Notes under the pieces: generated by a model
The model's database searches: none
What the model was told of the DNA's origin: nothing
What the model saw: only the letters and a program-made list of their open reading frames with translations
Position numbers and translations under genes: made by a program
Part shown: positions 1-8,096 of the stretch, one piece after another
Layout: each line of letters begins with the position of its first letter
How positions within the stretch are numbered: the first letter of the stretch is position 1
Assembly (NCBI GenBank): GCA_017412045.1
Contig: JAFQOX010000128.1
Span: forward strand, 93,012 to 146,181
Direction of reading: 5' to 3'
DNA: 53,170 nucleotides
From: Clostridia bacterium
GTDB lineage: Bacteria; Bacillota; Clostridia; Oscillospirales; CAG-272

Positions 1-1082
1 AGCGAGATCAGCGCTTTTTCCAAGGCTTCGGGCGAATGCGCGTAATCAATATAGACGGAAAAATCCGTTGGCAGGTCGAGCTTCTCCATTCTGCCCGACG
101 GTGTGCGCAGCTTTGTGACCGCGGCTTCGACGGCTTCGGGCGACACGCCCTCCAGAAGCGCGCAGGCGATTGCCGCCGCGCTGTTTTCGACGTGGAAATT
201 TCCCACGGCGGGGAATTTAACGTCGAGGCTCTGCGTTCCGCATTGAAGCCGATAGCGGATCTCTCTGCCGTCGCAGATCGGATCGCGGACGTAAAATTCC
301 GCCTCGGGGTCTCTTCCGTAATAATAGACGTCGCCCGCGGCGGAGAATCCCATATAGCGGGCTTGCCCGTCGCCGATATGAATGACGGCGTTTTTGGCGT
401 GAGTGAAGAGGGAGGCTTTCACGTCCCGATACGCTTCCCAGGTTTTATGATAGTCCAGATGGTCGCGGGAAAGATTGGTGAATACGGCGGTTTCGAATTC
501 CAGCCCGTACAGACGGTGCTGGGCGATGGCGTGCGAGGACGCTTCCATCACGACGGTCGAGATGCCCGCGTCCTTCATTTTGCGGAGCAACGGATAGAGA
601 ATCTCGGGCGGCGGCGTGGTATAGTCGGCGCGCAGATGCGTTTCGCCCGCCGTGTATTCCACCGTTCCGATGAGCCCCGTCGGTATCCCTGCTTCGCAGA
701 GAAGCGTATACAGGAAGGAGGAAACGGAGGTTTTTCCGTTCGTTCCCGTGACGGCGATCAGGCGAAGATCCTTTGCAGGATCGTTTTCGTAACGGCGCCA
801 GGCGAGCGAATAGCTTTTTCTGACGTTTTCCGCTTCGATAACGGGAATGGAGATCGGTCCGATCCTTTTTGCGCCGCCGGGGGAGGTGACGATTGCCGCC
901 GCCCCTTTCGCGGGCGCATCTTTTGCGTAGTCGAATCCGCTTTCGTGAAAGCCGTCTCCGCAAAAAAAGACGTCGTTTTCCGAGAGCCTGTGAAAATCGG
1001 ACTCCGGTTTTCCGATCCCGATATCGGGAATTTTTTCGGGAGAGCGTATCTCCCCGGGCTGGATGATGTGAGATAAATGCAT
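1..1082 (-). CDS. murE: MurE, UDP-N-acetylmuramoyl-tripeptide synthetase, 3' end cut by window edge
   Basis: This ligase adds the third amino acid (meso-diaminopimelate or lysine) to UDP-MurNAc-L-Ala-D-Glu in the cytoplasm. About 360 residues are visible on the minus strand, with no stop before the window edge; family members have about 480-500. Visible motifs are the ATP-binding loop VTGTNGKT (residues 111-118), the Mur-ligase segment TNLSRDHLDYH (about 202-212) and the lysine in YRDVKASLF that is carbamylated in this family. The ATG at 1082 is preceded by GGAGG with short spacing. The DNPR-type motif that separates DAP from Lys enzymes lies outside the window. It is the last visible gene of the rsmH-ftsL-spoVD-murE cluster but is separated from spoVD by a 366-base repeat region. 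Confidence 0.95.
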   Translation of the reverse strand, partial: MHLSHIIQPGEIRSPEKIPDIGIGKPESDFHRLSENDVFFCGDGFHESGFDYAKDAPAKGAAAIVTSPGGAKRIGPISIPVIEAENVRKSYSLAWRRYENDPAKDLRLIAVTGTNGKTSVSSFLYTLLCEAGIPTGLIGTVEYTAGETHLRADYTTPPPEILYPLLRKMKDAGISTVVMEASSHAIAQHRLYGLEFETAVFTNLSRDHLDYHKTWEAYRDVKASLFTHAKNAVIHIGDGQARYMGFSAAGDVYYYGRDPEAEFYVRDPICDGREIRYRLQCGTQSLDVKFPAVGNFHVENSAAAIACALLEGVSPEAVEAAVTKLRTPSGRMEKLDLPTDFSVYIDYAHSPEALEKALIS

Positions 1083-1121
1083 AAATCCTCCGGAAATATA
1101 AAGCAATATTTCTTTTTAACC

Positions 1122-1207
1122 TATAGGAATTTGCTCAAAACGGTTCCGCCGTTGAGCAAAGCATCAAGGTAGTACGAACAACGATACGGCGACGCGCCGC
1201 TTTTTTA
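1122..1207 (+). repeat. Structured repeat family, copy A
   Basis: This is the most diverged copy. It begins ATAGGAATTTGCTCAAAACGG and folds into a hairpin in which AACGG pairs with CCGTT and TTTGCTC pairs with GAGCAAA. It ends in CGGCG-ACG-CGCCG followed by six T residues. It shares the ATAGGAA start, the GATA segment before GGCG and the terminal hairpin with copies B, C and D. Confidence 0.7.
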
Positions 1208-1210
1208 TCG

Positions 1211-1313
1211 CATAGGAAATTGCGCAAATAGAACCTCGCCGTTTATATCGTTTGGATACAGTCTTAACTGCGATAGGCGAGCAACCTCCAGCGGGCGTTG
1301 CCCGCTTTTTTAT
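1211..1313 (+). repeat. Structured repeat family, copy B
   Basis: The unit starts CATAGGAAATTGCGCAAA, continues through ACCTCGCC and TTTGGATACA, then GATAGGCGAGCA, and ends in AGCGGGC-GTT-GCCCGCT followed by a T-run. CTCGCC can pair with GGCGAG about 40 bases downstream. The end is a good intrinsic terminator on the plus strand. Confidence 0.85.
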
Positions 1314-1315
1314 AC

Positions 1316-1417
1316 CATAGGAAATTGCGCAAAATCAACCTCGCCGTTTTGCGTTGTTTGGATACAAGAATAACTGCGATAGGCGAGCAGCTTCGAGTGG
1401 GCGTTGCCCACTTTTTT
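1316..1417 (+). repeat. Structured repeat family, copy C
   Basis: It lies 105 bases after copy B and is very similar. CGCAAAA pairs with TTTTGCG to form a hairpin whose loop carries CTCGCC, and this loop can pair with the downstream GGCGAG. The terminal hairpin is GTGGGC-GTT-GCCCAC, a compensated change from GCGGGC/GCCCGC in copy B, followed by six T residues. Confidence 0.85.
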
Positions 1418-1448
1418 ACGTCCGGGATTTAAACATTTTTCTTTTTGA

Positions 1449-3761
1449 TCAGTCTGTAAAGTTTGTGTGTCGGATATCGACGGTGATGACGGTTCCCTTG
1501 GGCGCGGTGGCGCCTGCTTCCAGGGACTGGGACATGACGATTGCGCCGGAGCCGTTGAGCGCGCCCTCGAGGTGAATATTAAAGCCCGCATTGGCAAGCG
1601 CCTTGTTGGCTTGCGCGGCTGTCATACCGAGAATATTGGGAACGACGGCAGTTTTTTCTTCCGCGACTTCGCTCGTATAGAGGATGACGAGTCCGTTATC
1701 CTTGGAAAGCGTGCTGTTTGCGGGAGGAACCTGATTGATAACGCTGCTTCCGGAGCCGACGATCTCGTAGGAAAGACCTGCTTCGCTGAGGCGCATAATG
1801 GCTTCGTCCAGAGATGTGCCGCGGTAATTGGGGAGCTTGATCTCCAACTTCGCGAGCTCTTCGTCCGTGTATTCGGGCTCGATGCCGAGATAGGGAAGAA
1901 CGTCTGCGAGCGTTTTGGAAACGTAGGGAGCGGCGGCGGTGCTGCCGTAGCGGGAGCCGATCGTGGGTTCGTCTACGATGATGATGCAGATGACCTCGGG
2001 ATCGTCTGCCGGCGCGTAAGCGACCGTGGATGCAATTCGTTTGGTGCCGGAGGTACCCTTTTCGGTCGTACCCGTTTTCGCGGCGACGGAATAGCCCTGA
2101 ACGTAGGCGTTCTTTGCGCCGCCGTCTCCGGATACGCCGTCCGCGAGAATTTTGGAAATGGTGCTTGCGGTTTCTTCGCTGATGACCTGTCTGACGGCGG
2201 TTGTGCCGAAGCTGGCAATGACGTTTCCGTTGTCGTCGACGATTTCCTTGACGACGTGAGGAACGACCATCGTGCCGCCGTTTGCGACTGCGGCTACCGC
2301 GGCGATTTGCTGAATGGCGGTGACGTTGTAGCGCTGACCGAAGGAGTAAACGGCAAGGTCGACGCCGGTCATGTTTTCCGCGGGAGTATAGATGGAATTG
2401 GCTTCGCCGGGGAGGTCGATGCCGGTTTTGCTGTCAAGGCCGAACGCCTTGAAATAGCGTCCGTAGGTGGTGGTGCCAATACGCTCCGCCAGCTGCATCA
2501 TGGCGGGGTTGCAGGATTGCTGGAGCGCGCCTGCGAAGTCCAGCGTGCCGTGACCGGTTCGCTTATGGCACTGGATGGGCTTATGCCAGCCGCTGACCAG
2601 ATATCCGCCCGTGCAGGTAAAGGTGTCGGAAAGAGAAGCCAGACCCTCCTCCAGCGACATGGAGGTCGTGAAGATTTTGGACGTAGAGCCGGGCTCGTAA
2701 GTATCGGTCAGACATTTGTTCGTCCAGGAGCGGAAGAGGATCTCCGTCTTCTTTTCAAGATACTTCGTGGAGTCCGCGCCGTAAAGTGCTGCGTATTCCG
2801 CGAGCGTCTGATCGTAATAAGAGGGGATCTCACGGGGATTGTTGAGATCGAAGTAGGGATAGGTAGCCATGGCGTATATTTCGCCCGTTTTGACGTTCAT
2901 GATGATGCCGCAGGAGCGGTCCTTGCTGCCGCCCTCGATCGCGGCTTCCTCCAGATGCTTTTCCAGATAGCTTTGGATATTGTAGTCGATCGTCGTGACG
3001 AGGTTTGCACCGTTTTCGGCATCGATATACGTTTCGTAGTTGTAGGGCATGGCGCCGTGCTTTCCGTTCTGCGCGGTCATGATTTTGCCCGACGTGCCGG
3101 AGAGGGCTTTGTTATACTGATATTCCAAGCCGTAAAGACCGCCGTCGTTACCGCAAAAGCCGATGACGTGAGCGGCAAGTGTGCCGAAGGGATAGACGCG
3201 CGTGGTCGTTTCGGCGAAATTGATCATCATGGAAAGGGTGACGTCCTTGTCGCTCTCGCAAAAGACGGTGTCCTTGTGTTCCAGCATAAAGGCGCGGATT
3301 TTGTTCGTGATCTCCTTATCGACGTTTTTCTGGATGGTGCGGTCTCGGTATTTGGATTTGCTCGCCTCTGCGTAGACGAAATCGTATTCCACTCCGAGAA
3401 TTTCGGAAAGCTTTTCGGAGATCAGCCCTTTGACGTATTCGGGATCGTCTGCCTTTGCGATATAGGCAGGGTCAAGGAATACGCGCTCGGTGGTATAGTT
3501 GGCGGCGAGCGTGACGCCGTTTCTGTCCATGATCGTGCCGCGGGCGGCGACGATTTCCGTTTCGTAGAGCATTTGCTCCAGCACGAGCTTTTTATAATGA
3601 GTATGACGGATCACCTGAAGATAGAAGATCCTTCCGATGACGACCAACGCCAGCACGGAGCATACGGTGAAAACGATGAGTGCGCGAAGCTTCATTTCCG
3701 AGGGCTGTCTGCCCAGCAGAGAAGTGGGCTTTGATGATTCGGGTTTGTGAACGTTTGACAT
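1449..3761 (-). CDS. spoVD: SpoVD/FtsI-type penicillin-binding protein with two PASTA domains
   Basis: A class B PBP transpeptidase for septal or spore-cortex peptidoglycan, 770 residues. It has a short cytoplasmic tail, one membrane segment at about 30-50, a PBP dimerisation region, then the transpeptidase domain: active-site STSK at about 358-361, SCN at about 416 and KTGT at about 561. Two PASTA domains fill roughly residues 640-770. The ATG at 3761 is chosen because GAAAGGA lies nine bases upstream; an in-frame extension to 3893 lacks a ribosome binding site. Position after rsmH and ftsL fits either FtsI or SpoVD. The PASTA tail and a spore-forming host favour SpoVD, but the vegetative FtsI role cannot be excluded. 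Confidence 0.92.
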   Translation of the reverse strand: MSNVHKPESSKPTSLLGRQPSEMKLRALIVFTVCSVLALVVIGRIFYLQVIRHTHYKKLVLEQMLYETEIVAARGTIMDRNGVTLAANYTTERVFLDPAYIAKADDPEYVKGLISEKLSEILGVEYDFVYAEASKSKYRDRTIQKNVDKEITNKIRAFMLEHKDTVFCESDKDVTLSMMINFAETTTRVYPFGTLAAHVIGFCGNDGGLYGLEYQYNKALSGTSGKIMTAQNGKHGAMPYNYETYIDAENGANLVTTIDYNIQSYLEKHLEEAAIEGGSKDRSCGIIMNVKTGEIYAMATYPYFDLNNPREIPSYYDQTLAEYAALYGADSTKYLEKKTEILFRSWTNKCLTDTYEPGSTSKIFTTSMSLEEGLASLSDTFTCTGGYLVSGWHKPIQCHKRTGHGTLDFAGALQQSCNPAMMQLAERIGTTTYGRYFKAFGLDSKTGIDLPGEANSIYTPAENMTGVDLAVYSFGQRYNVTAIQQIAAVAAVANGGTMVVPHVVKEIVDDNGNVIASFGTTAVRQVISEETASTISKILADGVSGDGGAKNAYVQGYSVAAKTGTTEKGTSGTKRIASTVAYAPADDPEVICIIIVDEPTIGSRYGSTAAAPYVSKTLADVLPYLGIEPEYTDEELAKLEIKLPNYRGTSLDEAIMRLSEAGLSYEIVGSGSSVINQVPPANSTLSKDNGLVILYTSEVAEEKTAVVPNILGMTAAQANKALANAGFNIHLEGALNGSGAIVMSQSLEAGATAPKGTVITVDIRHTNFTD

Positions 3762-3848
3762 TTTTTCGATTCCTTTCAACCGCATGAATCGATTTGTTTG
3801 GGGACTTCCCGATAAGATCATAATGAAAAACGCGGAAAAACAAGATAA

Positions 3849-3882
3849 AGAGAGGCTACCGTTTTCCGATAATGTCCTCTCT
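3849..3882 (-). terminator. Possible attenuator hairpin between ftsL and spoVD
   Basis: On the minus strand AGAGAGG pairs with CCTCTCT across a 20-base loop, and the hairpin is followed by a T-rich stretch with TTATCTTGTTTTT. It sits in the 175-base gap between ftsL and spoVD and could reduce read-through. The T-run is interrupted, so this is tentative. Confidence 0.35.
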
Positions 3883-3936
3883 CTCTGCTTCATGTCGGTA
3901 TAGTATTATATATTTGTTTTTTGGATTTTATGATGA

Positions 3937-4335
3937 TTATTCCGTCGAATCTGCGTCTGGATTGCTTTTCGGCTCGATATAGATGATTTTTCCGCCGTCC
4001 TCCGAGAAACCGAGCGCCTTGACCGCTTCGATGATCTCCGCGAAGGAATATCGGTGATCCAGATCGTTTTTCAGAGATTCTTCTTTCGCGGCAAGCGCCA
4101 CCGTCTGTTTTTTCAGCGAGGCGATCTCGGAGGACAGCTCTGAAATATGAATGATGGAGAATATAGTGACGAGGATCAGCGCAGTCGAAATGATAAATGT
4201 GGCGACGGGGATCAAGGGGAAGGGCGTTTTCTTTTCGGCGTTTCGGGTTTTATATTCTTTTCCGCCGAAAAATACGTCAGCCAAGAAGGTTTTCAGGGAA
4301 AATTTATTAGAGGCGGGTTGCTTCATTTTTGACAT
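3937..4335 (-). CDS. ftsL: FtsL-like septum protein
   Basis: A small bitopic membrane protein of 132 residues. It has a basic cytoplasmic N-terminus, one hydrophobic segment (around LIPVATFIISTALILVTIF), then a short coiled coil rich in Glu, Lys and Leu. This architecture, and its place between rsmH and a class B PBP, identify it as FtsL, which forms a complex with DivIC and DivIB at the septum. The sequence itself is poorly conserved, as is usual for the family. The ATG at 4335 follows AAAGGAG with seven-base spacing; an upstream in-frame ATG at 4356 overlaps the rsmH stop but has no comparable site. Confidence 0.8.
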   Translation of the reverse strand: MSKMKQPASNKFSLKTFLADVFFGGKEYKTRNAEKKTPFPLIPVATFIISTALILVTIFSIIHISELSSEIASLKKQTVALAAKEESLKNDLDHRYSFAEIIEAVKALGFSEDGGKIIYIEPKSNPDADSTE

Positions 4336-4352
4336 TGCACAGCTCCTTTCCG

Positions 4353-5300
4353 TCAATCGTCATCGCATTTTTCAACGATACGAAGCTTTGCGCTGTGAGA
4401 ACGGTGGTTGTATTGCAACTCCTCCTCGCCGGGAAGAATCGGCTTTTTATTGATCAGACGGACGACGGGCTTTTTGCCGCATACGCAAACGGGATAGGAG
4501 GGAGGGCAGGTGCAACCCGTCGCGAGCGCGTTGAAGGTGTGCTTGGCGGCGCGGTCCTCAAGAGAATGGAAGGTGATGACTGCGATTCTGCCGCCCGGAT
4601 TCAGACGGTAAGCGATGGATTTCAGTGTGGGCTCAATGATCGAAATTTCGGAATTGACCTCGATGCGGATGGCTTGAAACGTCTTTTTCGCGGGATGGTG
4701 ACCGACGGCGAGTAATTTTTTGGGCGTGACGCTTTTGATGATATCCACAAGCTCCGTGGTGGTTTCCACGGGCTTGATCGCCCTTGCCTTTGCGATCGCG
4801 CCGGCGATGCGGGAGGCGTTGCTGTCCTCTCCGTATACGGAAATGATGCGGCGAAGCTCGGATTCGCCGTAGGTGTTGACGACGTCGTAGGCTGAGAGCG
4901 AGGCAGACTCGTTCATCCGCATATCCAGAGGGGCTTCTGCATTATAGGAGAAGCCGCGCTCGGGTGTGTCGAGCTGGTAGGAGGAAACGCCGAGGTCGAG
5001 CAGAGCGCCGTCCACGCGCGCAATACCGAGTTCGTCGAGAATATCCGAAAAAGCGGAAAAGTTATTTTTCACGAAAATGATTTTGTCTTGATACGGCGCG
5101 AGGCGCTCGCTCGCGGCAGCAATGGCGGCGGCATCCTGATCAATGCAGATCAGCTTGCCGTTTTCGAGACGCTTGACGATCTCCAGGGAATGACCGCCTC
5201 CGCCCAGCGTACAGTCGACGTAGACGCCGTTCGGCTTGATGTCCAGCGCCTCAATACATTCGTTAAGCAGGACGGAAATGTGATAAAACGTATGTTCCAT
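4353..5300 (-). CDS. rsmH: RsmH, 16S rRNA (cytosine-1402-N4)-methyltransferase
   Basis: RsmH (MraW) methylates C1402 of 16S rRNA near the P site using S-adenosylmethionine. The 315-residue protein has the typical length. It shows the SAM-binding loop DCTLGGGGHS (29-38), DLGVSSYQLD, the ERGFSY segment and the conserved end with NHRSHSAKLR. It is the first gene of the visible division cluster. The usual mraZ neighbour is absent: about 620 bases of non-coding DNA lie upstream. AAAGGA is present upstream of the ATG with fairly long spacing. Confidence 0.96.
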   Translation of the reverse strand: MEHTFYHISVLLNECIEALDIKPNGVYVDCTLGGGGHSLEIVKRLENGKLICIDQDAAAIAAASERLAPYQDKIIFVKNNFSAFSDILDELGIARVDGALLDLGVSSYQLDTPERGFSYNAEAPLDMRMNESASLSAYDVVNTYGESELRRIISVYGEDSNASRIAGAIAKARAIKPVETTTELVDIIKSVTPKKLLAVGHHPAKKTFQAIRIEVNSEISIIEPTLKSIAYRLNPGGRIAVITFHSLEDRAAKHTFNALATGCTCPPSYPVCVCGKKPVVRLINKKPILPGEEELQYNHRSHSAKLRIVEKCDDD

Positions 5301-5383
5301 AAATTTTATAATCCTTTTTCATCATCCGGAAGCATTCCGTTTTCCACCGTTTTTCTTGCGATCGGTGCGTGCGGGAATGAAAT

Positions 5384-5435
5384 TGTGGAAAGGTGGAAAA
5401 CAACTGTGGAAAACTTCGTGGAAACTGTGGAAAAC
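5384..5435. promoter_or_regulatory. Clustered TGTGGAAA repeats in the rsmH leader (MraZ- or DnaA-type sites)
   Basis: TGTGGAAA occurs at 5384, 5405 and 5426, exactly 21 bases apart, with two further GTGGAAA units interleaved at 5393 and 5418. They lie between the candidate rsmH promoter and the rsmH start. MraZ binds short direct repeats in the same position in other bacteria. TTTTCCACA, the reverse complement of TGTGGAAAA, also fits a relaxed DnaA box (TTWTNCACA). The sequence cannot separate the two options. Confidence 0.55.
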
Positions 5436-5469
5436 TTATTTTTGACCGTTTTTGAGGGTCAACATAGAT

Positions 5470-5498
5470 ATTATAAAGGATATACCTTGAAAATGCAA
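5470..5498 (-). promoter_or_regulatory. Candidate sigma-A promoter for rsmH-ftsL
   Basis: On the minus strand TTGCAT (5493-5498) and TATAAT (5470-5475) are separated by 17 bases. Transcription would start near 5463, giving a leader of about 160 bases that includes the TGTGGAAA repeat cluster. Confidence 0.65.
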
Positions 5499-5689
5499 GA
5501 CTTTTTACCGAAAAAAAGACGATTTTTCATATCGGATTTGTGGAATAATTCCTCTCGCTTCGGGGCGAAATCCAACGAAAAATTTTTTTGTGGAAAGAAA
5601 AAAACGGGTTTTCCACATGGAAAATCCAAGTGGGATTCCAAATGCAATCGGACAAAATCAAACGCCGTTTTTCTGTCATGCTTCCCGAG

Positions 5690-5829
5690 CAACAGCATTT
5701 ACTTTTTTTAGGGTTTGTTTGAAAAATAGCGATATGACCAAAAGTGAGGAATTTTTTCGTAGAACAAGCTGATTTTTTGCCGAATGTAAAAAATCTTATC
5801 TTTTTCACATTCGAAAGTAAATGCTGTTG
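5690..5829. repeat. 16-base perfect inverted repeat enclosing a nested hairpin
   Basis: CAACAGCATTTACTTT (5690-5705) has its exact reverse complement at 5814-5829. Inside, CGAATGT (5781-5787) pairs with ACATTCG (5807-5813), extended by A and T runs. The 140-base unit has the shape of a small non-autonomous mobile element or a large cruciform. No target duplication is obvious. It lies just upstream of the GH3 promoter. Confidence 0.6.
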
Positions 5830-5853
5830 TCCTGAAATACTGTCCGAAAAATC

Positions 5854-5882
5854 TTGCAAAAAATTTTACTTCATGCTAAAAT
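5854..5882 (+). promoter_or_regulatory. Promoter of the GH3 gene
   Basis: TTGCAA (5854-5859), a 17-base spacer and TAAAAT (5877-5882), with TG one base before the -10 box (extended -10). It sits about 40 bases upstream of the GH3 start. Confidence 0.7.
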
Positions 5883-5923
5883 AAAGGCAGTATTCCAATA
5901 TTGCAACAGAAAGGAAATTGAAT

Positions 5924-8059
5924 ATGAGATTATCCAAGGAAACGGAACGTAAAATTACGGAAATGCTTTCGGAGATGACCGTGGAAGAAAAGGTAGCGCA
6001 GATGCAGCAGGTCAGCTATGAGAGCTTTCGTCCCGAGGTGTTCGAGCGGTTCTGTAAGCTCGGCGGCGGCTCCTTTTTGCACGTTCTCGGCGAGGAAGCA
6101 GATGCCATCCGCGCGCAGGCGGCACAAACCCGTATGAAAATTCCGCCGATCTTCGGTATCGATGCCATTCACGGACATTCTCTGCTCAACGGCGCGGTCA
6201 TTTTCCCTTCCCAGCTCGCTTGCGCGTGCTCGTGGAATCCTGAGCTGATCGAGGAGATGGGCAGGGTGACGGCGCGAGAAGTCAACGCCGACGGTCTGGA
6301 CTGGGTCTTTTCTCCCGTTTTATGCATTGGCAGAGATACCCGATGGGGACGTGTGGACGAAACCTTCGGAGAGGATCCCTATCTCGTGGGCGTTCTCGGT
6401 GCCGCTATTGTCAAGGGCTACGAGGAGGACGGCTTGGTCGCTGCTTGTGTGAAGCATTATATCGGATACGGCGAAGCGACGGGCGGCAGGGATTCTTACG
6501 ATACCGAGGTGTCGATGCGTAAGATCAGAGAGGTCTTTCTGCCTCCCTTCCGAAAGGCGGTCGAGGCGGGCACCTCGACGGTCATGACGGCTTACGGCTC
6601 CGTATCTGGCGTCCCCATGACCGTGCACGGAAAGCTTTTGCGCAAGGTCCTGAAGGAGGAGCTCGGCTTCGAGGGCTTCGTCGTGACGGACTGGTACAAC
6701 GTGGGCTCCCTGCGCACGAAGCAAAAGGCTGTGGAAAGCTATCGCGACGGCGTACGCCTCGCCGTGGAAGCAGGCAACGATATGAGCATGAATTCCTATC
6801 AGTTTTACGATCATGCGATCGCGCTTGCAAAATCAGGCAAGCTTTCCATGAAATATATCGATGAGGCAGTGCGCCGTATTTTGCGTGTGAAATTTTCTCT
6901 GGGCTTGTTTGATGAAAGCAAAAAGCGCTTGCCGCGCGAGGTGATCGGTTCTGCCGCGCACGTGGAGGTCAACCGCAGATTGACGAGAGAAAGCATGGTT
7001 CTGCTGGAAAACAACGGTATTTTGCCCTTAAAGGCGCAGCCGAAACGCATTGCGGTGATCGGTCCGAACGCGGACGACGTCAGAGCGCAGTACGGAGACT
7101 GGACCTTCTTCTCACATCCGCACGAATCTCCTGCGGACTGTATGCCGAGCGGCGATTATTATACGGTTCTCCGCGGCGTGCGGACCGTCTTTTCCGAAAG
7201 CGAGGTCGTATACGCCAAGGGCTGTGACGTCATGGAATATTCCGACGACGCCATGCTGGAGGAAGCCGTAGCGCTGGCGCAGAGCGCGGATATCGTAATC
7301 TGCGTGATCGGCGACTGCCTGAAGCAGAACGGCGAAAGCCGAGACCGCGCGAACTTAGAGCTTTCGGGCAGACAGAACGAGCTGGTGCGCCGTCTGAAGG
7401 AAACGGGCAGACCGATCGTGACCGTGTTGGTGAACGGAAAGCCTCTTTGCATCGGCGAAGCGGTGCGCAACAGCGATGCCGTCATTGAGACGTTCAACGG
7501 CGGTGATCTGGGCGGTCTGTGCGCGGCGGAGCTGATTGCGGGAAAGTGGAATCCTTCCGGCAAGCTTCCGATCTCGTTCCCGCGCGTGTCCGCACAGATT
7601 CCGTGCTACTACAACCAATATCCGGGCTGGCACGGCGATAAATATATGGACGTGGAGCAGGGAAATCTGTATGATTTCGGCTACGGACTTTCTTTCACGT
7701 CGTATGCGTATTCCGACGTCACGCTTTCGTCTGCGACGGCAAAGGCGGGAGACGTCCTGACCGTTTCCGTGGACGTCACCAATACGGGCGGCATGGACGG
7801 CTATGAAACGGTACAGATGTATTACAGTGACCGCTTCAGCTCGGTGCTGACGCCCGAAAGACAGCTTTGCGGATTCCAAAAGGTCTTTATCAAGGCAGGT
7901 GAGACCGTCCGCGTGGAGCTGCCGCTTGCGGTCAACGATCTCTCGCTCGTCGATGCGTGGGAGCAGACCGTTTTGGAGCCGGGTGTTTTTGACATCATGG
8001 TCGGCGGAAATCTGAAGGCTCTGAAAACGGCGGAGCTTGTGATCGAATCAAAATCATAA
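5924..8059 (+). CDS. GH3 family beta-glucosidase (or beta-xylosidase)
   Basis: A glycoside hydrolase family 3 enzyme of 711 residues that removes beta-linked sugars from the non-reducing end. The N-terminal TIM barrel has FGIDAIHGHS, GRDTRWGRVDETFGEDP and the nucleophile aspartate in VVTDWYNVG (about residue 255). The alpha/beta sandwich and C-terminal fibronectin-like domain (YDFGYGLSFT onward) are complete. There is no signal peptide, so it should act in the cytoplasm on imported oligosaccharides or glycosides. The ATG at 5924 has AAAGGA eight bases upstream; a TTG six bases earlier is in frame but less well placed. Substrate specificity cannot be read from the sequence. It is probably co-transcribed with the isomerase-like gene that follows. 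Confidence 0.93.
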   Translation: MRLSKETERKITEMLSEMTVEEKVAQMQQVSYESFRPEVFERFCKLGGGSFLHVLGEEADAIRAQAAQTRMKIPPIFGIDAIHGHSLLNGAVIFPSQLACACSWNPELIEEMGRVTAREVNADGLDWVFSPVLCIGRDTRWGRVDETFGEDPYLVGVLGAAIVKGYEEDGLVAACVKHYIGYGEATGGRDSYDTEVSMRKIREVFLPPFRKAVEAGTSTVMTAYGSVSGVPMTVHGKLLRKVLKEELGFEGFVVTDWYNVGSLRTKQKAVESYRDGVRLAVEAGNDMSMNSYQFYDHAIALAKSGKLSMKYIDEAVRRILRVKFSLGLFDESKKRLPREVIGSAAHVEVNRRLTRESMVLLENNGILPLKAQPKRIAVIGPNADDVRAQYGDWTFFSHPHESPADCMPSGDYYTVLRGVRTVFSESEVVYAKGCDVMEYSDDAMLEEAVALAQSADIVICVIGDCLKQNGESRDRANLELSGRQNELVRRLKETGRPIVTVLVNGKPLCIGEAVRNSDAVIETFNGGDLGGLCAAELIAGKWNPSGKLPISFPRVSAQIPCYYNQYPGWHGDKYMDVEQGNLYDFGYGLSFTSYAYSDVTLSSATAKAGDVLTVSVDVTNTGGMDGYETVQMYYSDRFSSVLTPERQLCGFQKVFIKAGETVRVELPLAVNDLSLVDAWEQTVLEPGVFDIMVGGNLKALKTAELVIESKS

Positions 8060-8096
8060 AAATAAAATTAAAAATAAAATAAAGGAGGAAAACGAT

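Larger units (their letters stand above)
1083..1448. other. Repeat-bearing intergenic region between spoVD and murE
   Basis: This 366-base gap contains three tandem copies of a roughly 100-base structured repeat (1122-1207, 1211-1313, 1316-1417). Each copy ends on the plus strand in a GC hairpin and a T-run. I see no protein gene. The repeats read opposite to the flanking murE and spoVD genes, so they interrupt what is usually a tight division-gene cluster. Confidence 0.8.
5301..5923. other. Long intergenic region between rsmH and the GH3 gene
   Basis: This gap of about 620 bases is AT-rich and has no convincing protein gene. It holds the rsmH promoter and repeat-rich leader, a palindromic TTTTCCACATGGAAAA at 5609-5624, a large inverted repeat at 5690-5829 and the GH3 promoter at 5854-5882. 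It is where mraZ would be expected in a typical Firmicutes cluster. Confidence 0.7.

Noticed and set aside
36-1076. 346-codon plus-strand reading frame
   Set aside because: It lies antisense to murE, whose minus-strand translation has complete Mur-ligase motifs.
1122-1417. Tandem repeats as a CRISPR array
   Set aside because: The units are about 100 bases and themselves form terminator hairpins; there are no short repeats with unique spacers and no cas genes.
1467-3734. 755-codon plus-strand reading frame
   Set aside because: It is antisense to the spoVD gene, which has all penicillin-binding motifs; GC-rich codon use leaves the opposite frame open.
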